Positions 11,039 through 21,129 of a DNA stretch of 64,000 nucleotides are shown here, one piece after another; within the stretch, counting starts at the first letter, position 1, and each line of letters starts with the position of its first letter. The DNA lies in contig NDFF03000327.1 of assembly GCA_002150815.3 (NCBI GenBank), positions 62,001 to 126,000 of the forward strand, given 5' to 3'. The stretch is from Grammothele lineata (taxonomy: Eukaryota > Basidiomycota > Agaricomycetes > Polyporales > Polyporaceae). The translations under genes were made by a program, and so were the position numbers. The notes under the pieces are model-generated. The model searched no databases. It was not told where the DNA came from and was given only the letters and a program-made list of their open reading frames with translations.

Positions 11039-12589
11039 CTATCGTCGGATATCGAGCACATCGACCAACCCCTGCACCCGCGCTTCCAACTCAACCGTCT
11101 CGTTCTGTCTTCGCGATTGCCAGTCTACCACCAACGTATGCAAGCGCATCCCCGCGTTCGCGCGCGACACCAAACACTGCACGAGCGCGTCCCCAAACTC
11201 GCGATCCCCGCTACCCGCGACGTGAAGCACACGCAGGGCATGACAACGCGTCAGCGCGCCTGCGCTCGGGCGGTAGTGTCGCGAATGGGGCGCCGCGCCC
11301 TCCGGGACGCGCAATGCGCGCGAGACCAGCACGGCGTGGGACCCTACCCCAGGGCCACCCCCGTGCCCGACGCGGAGGTGCTCGAGCGCAGGGAACGCCC
11401 CAAGCAGCTCCTCCCAGTCGCTCAACACCGCCTGGCGCTCCGTCGTCACCGCGAGGCTCGTGAGGCGCGCAGACGGACAGAGCGCGACGAGCGCGGAGAG
11501 GCGCGGGGCGACGTCCGCGGAGAGCTCGAAGAGCTCGAGGAAGACGCGGAGGCCGTCGCGGTCCGCGTCCGGGCCGGGTTGCGGGCCGGCTTCTGGGGAG
11601 GCTCCGTCGCCCGCGGGGACCTTCGCGGAGAAGCGGCAGGAGCCGAAGTGGGCGACGAGCGTGCGCGCGCTGTCGAGCACGTTGCGCGCGGTGGGGGGTA
11701 CGAGCGCCATGAGGACGCGCGCGCGGTGGCGCTCGGCGTCGGATGGGTGGAGGGCTGCGCGCACGTGGAACGTTACTGAGGATGGGAGGCGCAGGCTGTG
11801 GACGATGGGGAGGACGATGGACGAGCTGTTCTCTATGTGGAAGCTGCGTAGACGCGGGAGGGTGATCGGCGCGTGTTGACCGAGGGCGATGTTGTATGCA
11901 CGGGCGTCGGTTGGGCGGTGGGGCGTGAAGCGTGAGAGGTCGAGCTCTTCGAGCGTGGAAGAGGCGGCCTCGAGGGCGTCGAGGAGGTTGATGAGGGTGA
12001 ACTTGTGCGTGGAGCAGCAATGCTCGTGTAATCTGAGGACACGCAGATGGGAGTAAAATTCGGACGACGGTGGTATGGCGACGCTGCTGACCACCAACGA
12101 GCGCAAATGAAGGTCTTGATGGGCGGAAAGGCCGAGGTCCCTTTCAGAGTGCGATCGCCAATTGGCAGGGAGGACCGTGAGTTCTTCTAGGGCGGTCAAC
12201 TTGTTTGTGGCGAACAGCGCGGACAACGCTCGCGATTGCTCCTCTTCATGGACGAACCCGGTGACATGCAGCGCCCTAATACGTGCCGCGTCAGAGGTCA
12301 CGCGGGTCAGTGCGGCGTCCATGGTAACTTGGGGAACACCGTGGAAATAGAGGTCGAGTAGGGAACGAGAACACCGGTGGAGGCATGTGAGGAGCCAGTC
12401 ATGGTTCGTGTTGACGTGGATGACGCGCCATAAGGACGACGTAGAGCGAGCAACGTCGTTCCAGTAGCGGCAGACCAGGAGAACCTGCATCCATGACGTG
12501 GGCGTAGTCGTTTGAGCGGCAAGCGTTGCGAGAAGAGTGAAGACGTCTGCAAGGAGCTCTGCTGGAAGTCTTTCGATTGGTGAGACCAT
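11039..12589 (-). CDS. F-box protein, single exon
   Basis: 516 residues without introns. The N-terminus IERLPAELLADVFTLLATLA with LVCRYWNDVARSTSSLWRVI is a typical fungal F-box: the LP.E.L..VF helix, then the CR.W and LW.VI signatures. The rest is a leucine-rich, LRR-like sensor area with repeated segments such as LEELDLSRFTPHRP and LEHLRVGH. Such proteins recruit targets to an SCF ubiquitin ligase through Skp1. Agaricomycetes have hundreds of them, mostly of unknown target. The 3' end faces the AA9 gene end to end with about 290 bases between. The opposite strand also has long open frames because of high GC; those are shadows. Confidence 0.82.
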   Translation of the reverse strand: MVSPIERLPAELLADVFTLLATLAAQTTTPTSWMQVLLVCRYWNDVARSTSSLWRVIHVNTNHDWLLTCLHRCSRSLLDLYFHGVPQVTMDAALTRVTSDAARIRALHVTGFVHEEEQSRALSALFATNKLTALEELTVLPANWRSHSERDLGLSAHQDLHLRSLVVSSVAIPPSSEFYSHLRVLRLHEHCCSTHKFTLINLLDALEAASSTLEELDLSRFTPHRPTDARAYNIALGQHAPITLPRLRSFHIENSSSIVLPIVHSLRLPSSVTFHVRAALHPSDAERHRARVLMALVPPTARNVLDSARTLVAHFGSCRFSAKVPAGDGASPEAGPQPGPDADRDGLRVFLELFELSADVAPRLSALVALCPSARLTSLAVTTERQAVLSDWEELLGAFPALEHLRVGHGGGPGVGSHAVLVSRALRVPEGAAPHSRHYRPSAGALTRCHALRVLHVAGSGDREFGDALVQCLVSRANAGMRLHTLVVDWQSRRQNETVELEARVQGLVDVLDIRR

Positions 12590-13624
12590 GTCGGAGGTGG
12601 TGCTGCAAACGTAGATCAGCGTTGTTCGTCATTCATAAACTCGCAATCCATATGAAGCTCATAATGAGCGAATACAACATCTGACTAGGCTAGCGCAACA
12701 TGTCCATCCGTGGCGCAGGAAATCGCTAGCTCAATCAGAGTATAGACCGTACTGACCGCGAAGCTTAAAGTTACACGCATTTAGGACATAATGGGTGACA
12801 CCTCCTAGGGTTGTATGAATCGTGACATGACTGGAGTCTAGCTCACCTGGATCGCTTCTGCTGCCGTCGAGGGGGTCCTAGGGCAAAAGGGAGCGTCTGT
12901 GTTCTGCCTCAGACGTCGCCCTATAGGGCGAGGCTGTGCGACCGTACGCGCCCGATTGCTTGGGAGACCGGCGAGATCAGAGAGCCCACAGAAGCATGAT
13001 CACCGGCTTTGGCGGGCGTTGAGCCTGCAACATCCAGAGCTCAGGACGCTCGTGCACCCGTGCGGACAGTGTGCGGGCCCCGGCTATCTGGGGCTTCTAC
13101 CGTGCGCCGCCAGAGAAGGGCGATATTGACTGAGAAGGAAGGGAGTGGTGGGTGTTAGCTCGAGATACGGTACTGTTCCTCGCCATTGTGGGCACATACC
13201 TTGTTCTCTCGGTGCTTGAATCCCAGGCACGAGCTCAGAAGTTTGCACTGTTCACTGTCATGTCCATGACGAACACGATGCGCAGATTGTACGCGATGCC
13301 ACGAGGCAGAGGAGAAGCATGCCACGAGGAAGATGGCGGACGAGAAGCTACGACGTCGACGGACCATGGATGAGGACGGCCCAAGCAGACGCCCACGGTC
13401 ACTGACCAATCACAGCGCTCCGCGACATGCCAGCGAGGAGCAGACGCTCGCGCACGTCTGCCTTCGCTTCTACACCGACCAACTACCTCCCGCCGGACGT
13501 CGAGGGCGACGACGCATACGACTTTCCTGACGACATTGCCCACGTTCCACGTCCCGTCCGCACGCCTCCATTGGACCTGTTTCTGACACGTCGCCCTCCC
13601 CCGGACCGGACGGACTCATTCACC
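12590..13624. other. Divergent intergenic region
   Basis: About 1 kb between the F-box gene and the p24 gene. The frame of the p24 protein stays open upstream to 13427, but that part is low in hydrophobicity and would bury the signal peptide. No independent gene is supported. Confidence 0.4.
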
Positions 13625-14544
13625 ATGGCCCGACGCTCAGCAAGCTTGCGCGGCACCTTCCCGTCTCTCCTGCTCGCCACAGCTCTGTTCGCATGCTTTG
13701 TACCCCTCGCAAGCGCTATCAAGTTCTCGCTTCCTGCCTCTCGCTATCCTCCATCGAAGTGCGTATGGAATGCGGCGCACCCCGGCGCGCTTGTCATCAT
13801 CACCGCGAACGTTGGCCCAGGTGACGGCCAACGCCTCGATATCGAGGTCGTCGACTCGAGCGAACACAAGAACGTGTACTTGAGCAAGAAGGACATCACC
13901 GGGGAGAAGCGGTTCGCAATCACCGCGCACGCGGAGGAGGATATTGGGGTGTGCTTCAGGAACACGCTCGACGCCGGTGAGTTTTCTGAGTCTTCTGGAT
14001 TGTTGTCGTGACTGCAGGTGCTCACTGGACCTCTTGTTACAGGTGTCAACGATGGGAAACAGCGTTCGCGCGTGATTGACCTCGACGTGGACATTGGCGC
14101 GGATGCCGTTGACTACAAGTACGTGCCTACTGCTGCGCATTCAGTTTGTCTTCTAACACGAAACATCACAGCGCTATTGCGAACCAGGAATCTCTGTCAG
14201 GGCTAGAGACGGAAATGCGGAAGTTGGAGGGCATTGTGAAGGAGATTGTGGATGAGATGGAATACCTCAAGCAGCGGGAAGAACGCTTCCAGTCAACAAA
14301 TAGTACGTGTCTCTTTGCGCATTCTTCCGCACGCCTCTACCCTCCTTTGTCCTTGTTGTGATCCCTCTGTCTCTCATGACAGTCTTCTTGCTCCTGGTAC
14401 TTACATTTTTTCACGCTCCTAGTGTCGACGAATGGTCGCGTTCAAAACTTTGCGTGGTTTATGTTTGCCTCGCTCTTCGGCCTTGGCGTCTGGCAAATAT
14501 TCCACTTGCGCGCGTTCTTCAAGAGGAAATATCTCATCGACTAG
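13625..14544 (+). CDS. ERV25: p24 family cargo receptor, Erv25/TMED10 type
   Basis: A single-pass membrane protein of COPII/COPI vesicles cycling between ER and Golgi and helping to select cargo, including GPI proteins. About 225 residues in four exons. The ATG at 13625 gives a signal peptide (LLLATALFACFVPLASA). The GOLD domain follows with two cysteines (KCVWN and IGVCFRN) and the AFAITAHAEEDIGVCF-like core of the family (here RFAITAHAEEDIGVCF). A coiled-coil exon (LETEMRKLEGIVKEIVDEM) is followed by VQNFAWFMFASLFGLGVWQ as the membrane span. The short cytosolic tail HLRAFFKRKYLID keeps the FF and basic residues used for coat binding; the FF-x-(K/R)-x-K spacing resembles TMED10 and Erv25 rather than Emp24. 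Frame is open to 13427 upstream, but the signal peptide decides the start. Confidence 0.9.
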
Positions 14545-15774
14545 GGGCGAGATGTTGGTACTGCATGTTGAGTGCTAATTCACATGATATTCTTATTTGG
14601 TTTTCCGGCGTTTCTTTGTATGCTATGTCGGCCTTTGCGTGATCGTCCACATGTGGCTGGGGAGGGAGCGTATGTGGTGAGTGCTACTATGTATTTTCGT
14701 GCTCATACGCTGACCTTATATGCTGTTGTGCCCAGAAGATATCCTAAGCTAATATGTCCCTCGACGTACTTGCATGGCTTCCATTCTTCTTGGGATATAC
14801 ATGAGTGGTTCGGGTGGAATCGTGCTGGTCATGCTCCTCCCATGGACTCGCGGCCGTCTTGCTGGTCTGCTATGTCACATGTGCGCGACGTTCATTGGAG
14901 CTACTCGATTGATCCTGCAATGTGTATGGACTCGGCTTCGAAGTGGAGAGTCGAAAGGACATTTCATGGAGAGCAGCAAGATTTCTGCGCCCTGTGGGCG
15001 TTTTGTGGCATGGGTCGGGGAACGCGAGAGGAATGAAATAAGGTTTGCTTATCGCCCGTTCTAGGCATCCAGAATGCGCTCACGGGACCACCTCTGCAGC
15101 ACGTCACCGCTATCTGAAACCGCAGTGGCCGTCCGAGTCGCTGTCGTACTGCTCTCCTCGCTCCTCCCCGCTGCCCACGCCCTCTACGCTCGATGTTATA
15201 GCCCCCTCCCCTTAGCAGTAGCGATCTACGGGCAGATCCTTCTACTTGGTCTACTGTTCACGGTGAGTACTGCCTTCTATCCTTTCATTCTTCAGGGATC
15301 GAGCTTCGTGGGCGGAGATGGGGATGATAGACATGTGGTGGGGATGATAGAGTGAAGGGTTGTGAACTGCGCGGAAGGGCGGATGCAAGAGCTAAAGCTA
15401 TGCCGCCGGCATGTCCTTACCCGACATCATCGTGGTCGTGAGAAGGGTCCCGATGCGCCTGGCGTGTGTAGTGCAGAAGGTGCATGTTTTCGCGAGTGTG
15501 TTCGCTGAGTACTATGTTTTACGCGTTTATATCGTGATAGCATCATGATACTGGCTGGAGGCGGGGCAGCACGGCACGTTTGTGGAACTCCCAGCCCTTC
15601 TGTCTTGAAAGATTCTTCCCCTGCAACCCTCTGCGTTTCCGAGCATTTCTGCGCTCTTGCTTACCCTGCATTCACGCCGACAGATATTCACCGGATATCT
15701 CAAAGCTGGCTTCCCAAGTCTCCCTCCCCGCCCTTCGCGCGCCGTTGCCGGTGCGCTCGTCCCACTCCGCCGCT
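14545..15774. other. Intergenic region with two hydrophobic frames
   Basis: Two plus-strand frames (14774-15064 and 15074-15355) have hydrophobic segments such as GGIVLVMLLPW and AVAIYGQILLLGLLF and could be exons of one small membrane protein. I found no convincing start or splice pair, and there is no recognisable family. The last 230 bases are probably the promoter of the next gene. Confidence 0.25.
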
Positions 15775-17001
15775 ATGACCGCCCCCCTCGCCGACCTCGA
15801 CGCGCTCTCCGAGCCCTTCACGCCCCCAACGCGCCCCCAGAGCGCCCTCAGCGCCGCCAGCGACACCTCGCATTTCGCCCTCCACGACGAAGGTCCCGCC
15901 TACAACGCGGCAACCGCTGCCGCCGCCCCACCCGTGGAGTTCCTCCCGCTCCGCATGGTCGTGGAGACTATCCGGCGGCACAAAGGCCAGTGTCAATTGT
16001 GCGGACGGAGGGACGACCTGACGGTCATGCGCGCGGTGCTGCAGCATGGGGCGGAGGGCGTGGACGTGGCCGTGGACGTAAGTCGTCGGTTTTCGGCCCA
16101 TCTCGTACCGAAACGAGAAGCTTACGCCACGCCGCGCCCTTAGCCCATAGCTTGGTTACAGAGCCTGAACGTTCTCTCTCCAGAGTATACACGCGACGAC
16201 TGGACGAATCTCATGACGCGTGAGTTTACTTCGTCTCGTGTCGCATGCGATTGTGCCTGCCATCGTACTCAGTGAGCGCTCATGTTGGTCCTTCCCTGTC
16301 GCCTCGACAGTCTGCAAGGCACATGCACGCGCATACGAAGACAACGTATGGCGCTGGATCCCGGGCTCCGCATTTCGCGCGCAGATGGCGAACACGACGC
16401 CGATGCCGGGTCCCGCGGGTACCCCCAGGGCGGAAAAGACGGACCTCGACGTTGACATGGAGGAAGACAGATTGGATGAAGATGACGTATGTCTTCTTGC
16501 GTCGCTTTAGTACTTCACCTGAAGTCTCGACGCCGCACAGATGCCTCCAACTCCGAACTCCGAGCTCGTCGAGACCCTCGTCGACGATGGCATCACGGGT
16601 CAGACCAAGAACCCTGAGATTCGCTTCCAGCCTGTACGTCCTCGTCCTCATCATTCCCTCCTCAGCTCGCACGGCCCGAAGACCTCCTTGCACTGACACT
16701 CCCTCACACGTAGGTGGACCTTCCATCCTTCGACGTCCTCGTCCTCGCGCCCGAGTTCATGCCCGCTGTGCCGAGCGCGTCTCCCGGGAGCGCGGTCGGC
16801 GCGGTGCCCCGCGTCTGGCGCGATTGGCGTCCGCTCACGCTCAACCCGTACGTCGCGTACGCCGCTGCGCTCTCGCTCCTCACTGGGGACGCGCCGAACG
16901 TGGACGAGGATGCAGGGCTGCGTGCGGTGAGGGACGAGTGTGTTGGGGTCCGCAGAGCGTGGGATGGTGGTATGCGGGAGGATGAGGTGAGGAATGCGTG
17001 A
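15775..17001 (+). CDS. HNH-like zinc-binding conserved fungal protein
   Basis: About 305 residues in five exons, with joins at about 16080/16161, 16218/16311, 16487/16541 and 16634/16714 that keep frame. Residues roughly 60-120 read FLPLRMVVETIRRHKGQCQ, then CQLCGRRDDLT, a histidine (LQHG), LSPEYTRDDWTNLMTLCKAH and RAYEDNVWRW. The CxxC followed about 50 residues later by CxxH after an LxxLC context is what an HNH-type (treble-clef) zinc site looks like, though the central DH or NH pair is not obvious, so nuclease activity is doubtful. An acidic stretch (DLDVDMEEDRLDEDD) follows and the C-terminal exon is aliphatic. I do not recognise a named protein. The HNH assignment is inference; the gene itself is well supported by splicing. 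Confidence 0.6.
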
Positions 17002-17357
17002 TCATATTGGGGGAGAGGAAGGTAACCTAAGGTGGAGAGCAACAGAGATCTGTCTTTAGGAGAATAATGTAAGGACGTATCATACATATTGAGAGCAGTT
17101 GGACTGAGCGATGGTTCCAACAACTCCTCGCTCTAGAAACTGGGGAAACTTGCTGCGGGTCATAGCAATTTCATCAATCAACTACTTTCCTGAAACCTGT
17201 GCGATCCCGGTCTTCCCTTTAAGCGGTGACATGTCGCTGTCAGCTATGTGGTCGAAGTCCATCACGTTGCGTCCACATGCCCGAGCGTTATTACCCACGC
17301 GAGGTGGACTTCGATTCTTCGGCCTAGGAAGACAGGCCATTTAGACCGCTTTCTAGC
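17002..17357. other. Intergenic region between tandem genes
   Basis: About 356 bases. It likely contains the 3' UTR of the HNH-like gene and the promoter of the DUF6535 gene. No reading frame or element was recognised. Confidence 0.45.
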
Positions 17358-20003
17358 ATGAGCACCACCCGCCCGCTTTCCGTCTTCCACTACCCTCCCC
17401 AAATGGCCTCAACTGTCGATGATAGTGTCCATGAACTGCCGTTGGCTAAGGACGTGAGTAGTTTGCCTTTCACAGTAGTAGCCGAGTGCACTGAACGCCG
17501 GGTTTGTCAAAGGAGAATGAGCATGTATCTGAGAACCCGCTGAAATATGTCGACAATGGTTCTATTGAGTCGGTGCAAAGAAGCACAGATGGGTCAGACA
17601 CGGGTGAGAAAGGTGATACTGGTGACAAGGTGAGCTTTCAGTCAAATTGGTGACCCATCTACGCTTGACTAACGTCTAGTTGTTTGTTAAAATCAGACAC
17701 AGACGATCCTACCGCCAGTATCATTTTCGGATCTTAACCTGCTCTCGTTCAAGGTACGGAGGAAGCGACCAATAGCCACGTTGGCGGCGCTGACTTATTA
17801 ACAGGACTATGCCAGAAAGTTCGAAGCGGAGATTGAGGCGGAGTCCTCGTGGCCGCCGAGCGAAGACCGAGAAGGAGGTATCCAGGAGATGCGGGACATC
17901 GTGAAGAATTACAGTGACGAGTTGGTAGACAAGTGGAACAAGGAGATCGATGGGCTCTTGACATTCGTGAGTAATGGTAAACCGCTCTCGGAATAACCTG
18001 CTCATCATGACCATTAGGATGGATTGTTTTCTGCCGTCCTCACTGCATTCAATGTCCAGTCATATCAGCTCCTACAGCCCGCTGCAGCCGACCAGACGAA
18101 TGCCATCCTTATCCGTCTCTCGGCACAGATAGAGAGCTTTTCGATCAACCCATCGTTCGTCAATTCGACCAGTGATCCCTTCGCCGCAACGTCCTTCGCG
18201 GATCAATTCCACGCTCAAGAGTATGCAATCTGGCTCAACGCGCTTTGGTTTTCCAGTCTCTTCTGCAGCCTAGCCTCGGCTTCCATCGGGATTCTCGTCA
18301 AGCAATGGCTTAAGGAATATAGCTCCGGGCTGTACGGAAACTCGCCGGAGGTTTCCCGGCAGCGGCAGTATCGTCTCAACAATTTACTCAAGTGGCAGGT
18401 TCCGTTCATTGTTGCCATGCTCCCCGTGCTTCTTCTCATTGCTGTTATACTCTTCTTCGCGGGCCTCATCGTCCTCCTCTACAACGTTCACCCGGTCGTC
18501 GCCGCGATTGTCACCTGCCTTGTCTCGGTCATGCTTGCTTTCTTTGTCGTCACAACTCTTCTCCCCACCGTGTTCAAGACGTGTTGTTATCATTCCCCTC
18601 AAGCCCAGATTATCCCTCTGGTGTGGAAGAACGTCAGACGCGTCATAATAGCTATCTATTCTGTTGCCCTATTTACAGTCATCACCACCGGCTTCGCAAC
18701 CATTGTCCTCCCGCTTTGGCTGAAAAACAAGAAAGGGAATGCTAAGACGGGCACTTTCGTACACGCATCTCTCTACAGGGTTCTCGAATTGTGTAGGGAG
18801 TCTTACATCAAGCTCACCCCATCCCCGCCAAGCCTCTTTTCCCAAGAGCGGAATGTGGCTACCAATAAGGCTGCTAATCTCGACGCCGACACCACTCTCA
18901 CAGCGTACACCACGACGCTAGACAAACGCTGCTTCGAGATCGCGAATGCGTGCCTCCGACGCTGCACGGAATACGACACACTCTGGGCCTCGGCGTGGGG
19001 CTCAGCCCTGCGTTCAAATCCTCCACATAGCGATAGCCTCGTGCGCTGGCCTACAGACGTATGGGAAGAGCTCTGCAAGCTAGTGAATCGAAGTGTGCGC
19101 ACTACAGTTGCCCTAGCGCGAGGGGAGAGGCTCTGCAGTGAGCTAGATCACTGCGCGAACCTCCTCCGGGATAGCGTCTTAGGGCCTCCCAACTTTTGGC
19201 TTGAGTACAAGTACTCCCACATCCCGGACCAGCTTCTCCGCCCTTTTGCAGTCATCGCGATGGCCTACGGCGTGAATCCGGCTGCTTCCAATAGAGCTTG
19301 GCGTGACCTCCTCGAGGAACTTGCATTACGCCAGTTTGTCGTTAAGGATCCCGATGTTCGCCAGTTGAGTACGTCTCTGCTTCTTTGAGTATCCCTCGTA
19401 CGAGTGTTTGATGGATTTTGTCTAGTTGCGACTGCTGCTGCTCAGCGACTCGAAGGAATGCAGCGAACGCGCGGTTGGGTTGCCGAGACCATGGGACTGG
19501 CGGTAAAACGCCCTGGGCTTTGGGCAGAGATATGGACCCTCCAGACAAGCCTTCGCGTCGCGTGGCACATGGCAAAAGCCCCAGGGTCTACTACGTCCAA
19601 AGAAGAGTCCAAACTATCCCACCAGATCTTCCTGTACACCATGGACCAAGCTTCTCAGGTACTTCGCTCGCTACCCTGGGCTGAGGCTAGCCCCAGTGCG
19701 TACATGGAAAGCGACGACCTCAAAGCTCTCTTAGGAGGGGTGGTCGAGATCGCTGAGAGCGGTGATGACATCTTCAGCCACCAGGTCACACCATCGTTCG
19801 TCCAGGCCGTCGAGCAAGGATTTGCGCATATCGGTATCACGGGAGAAAGTCGTTGGGAGAAGCTCTCGGCATGGGATGACGACATCAAGGAGTGCAAGTC
19901 TCTCTTATGGCGCCTGAGGAGAGTGGTGGAGCGCAGAGCGCACCTCGCGACGCTTCGCGAGCTGCACAGTCATGACTCGTCTCAGCTCCCGGAGAGCTTC
20001 TAA
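17358..20003 (+). CDS. DUF6535 membrane protein
   Basis: About 785 residues in six exons, with introns at about 17451, 17632, 17755, 17968 and 19367. The diagnostic segment spans an intron: DKWNKEIDGLLTF joins DGLFSAVLTAFNVQSYQLLQ, the hallmark start of the Agaricomycete DUF6535 domain, followed by ILIRLSAQIESF. Membrane spans are LWFSSLFCSLASASIGILV, VPFIVAMLPVLLLIAVILFF, PVVAAIVTCLVSVMLAFFVV and IIAIYSVALFTVITTGFATI. A long soluble helical C-terminus follows, extending through exon 6 (LRVAWHMAKAPG). The family is large and lineage-specific in mushrooms and has no established function. It lies just outside the duplicated STAND block; whether that is meaningful is not shown by sequence. Confidence 0.82.
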
Positions 20004-20199
20004 GGAGAGTAATCCAGTAAGATCCTCAATTTACGCAGTATCTTCTAATCGACTCTTACATGTGCTTGGACAGTTTACGAGGCTTGAGAACGTCCACATC
20101 CGGCGTATTCAGGTTCAGCGTATTCAGGTCTAATCGGGGCCGAAGACTCATTGAAAGATGTCGCAATCCTTGAATCCTTGTTTACCTATATAAGTGTCG

Positions 20200-20720
20200 A
20201 TGGGAGGGAACCGGCCACGCCGCATGGTAAGGACCAAAAGTCGTGCTTCTGCCAAGGGAAGTCGGCGAGCGGCAGAGCGGCATGGACGTTCGAGTCTTCG
20301 CCGAGGCTCGCCCACGCATTGAGACTGCGGTGTACTGAGTGCGGCATATTTGCTGCTAGAAGTTTGGGATGCGCCAGGCACCGCGCGAAACGAGGAGGAA
20401 GCGGGGCTCGATCTCTGCAACAAGAGTAAGCGGCGGGGGAGAAACAAGAGCCGAACGAGCTGGAAGCGGGGACGTGAGTGGAGAGAAGCTGGCCGGGAAC
20501 GAGTGTGGAGGGCCTAGGCACCCGCCTTCAGCGTACAACCCGATGCGCACGGGGGCGTCGAACGTAGAGACTGGTGCTGAGAGTCAGGATATGCAATATT
20601 GGGCTAGAACGACACGTAGCGTACCGAGATCCTCGTACGCCCCTTCCTTTCGAGCCCAGGCTTCGGGCTCCGCACGCGCTGCTAAGGCAGTCGCGACGTC
20701 TGGAATATGAGCCGCCTGCC
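20200..20720. repeat. Dispersed repeat, copy 1
   Basis: This stretch aligns by eye with about 36,680-37,160 in the same orientation: shared words include GCACCGCGCGAAAC/GCGCCGCGCGAGAC, AACAAGAG/AACGAGAA and CTCCGCACGCGCTGC. On the minus strand both copies keep a similar start, MRIGLYAEGGCL here and MPIEFRAEGVCL in the other copy, and both contain LVAE. It may be the 5' part of a decayed minus-strand gene family rather than a transposon. No terminal repeats were seen. Confidence 0.5.
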
Positions 20721-21129
20721 GACTATACAAGCCCATTCCTGCGCGAGACCTCCGTATTGGAAGCCAGTAGACCTTGAATTTCCGGGCACTGTTGATGAGA
20801 GGCTAAATGTCCTGGTGCTGGCGCGGCGCACATGACGCTTGGGAGGGCGGTTGTACGCACGGTGCATGCACAGATGGCCGTCTCCGCAGCGGTCTCATCA
20901 GATGCATGGGACATACGCCACCAGTGGGAGCTGTTGAGCGTCGATGAGCTTTCGCAGGCGGACGCGTACAGGGACGAACGCGCGGTGCCTTCTCACTCAG
21001 CGGACGGGTGGCACTTGACCCAGGACTCGGGACACTTCGTGCGCAGGACTGCGGAACGAGGACGTGCAAGCAGATCTCCTAGGATTTCGCACATGGGCGG
21101 GGGTCGTAGAACCAGGAAAATAACATCCG

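Noticed and set aside
11021..11779. Plus-strand frame of 252 codons and minus frame of 269 codons
   Set aside because: They overlap the F-box gene in other frames. Composition is Arg/Ala-rich from high GC, with no domain.
13427..13624. Longer start for the p24 protein
   Set aside because: It would place about 65 hydrophilic residues before a clear signal peptide.
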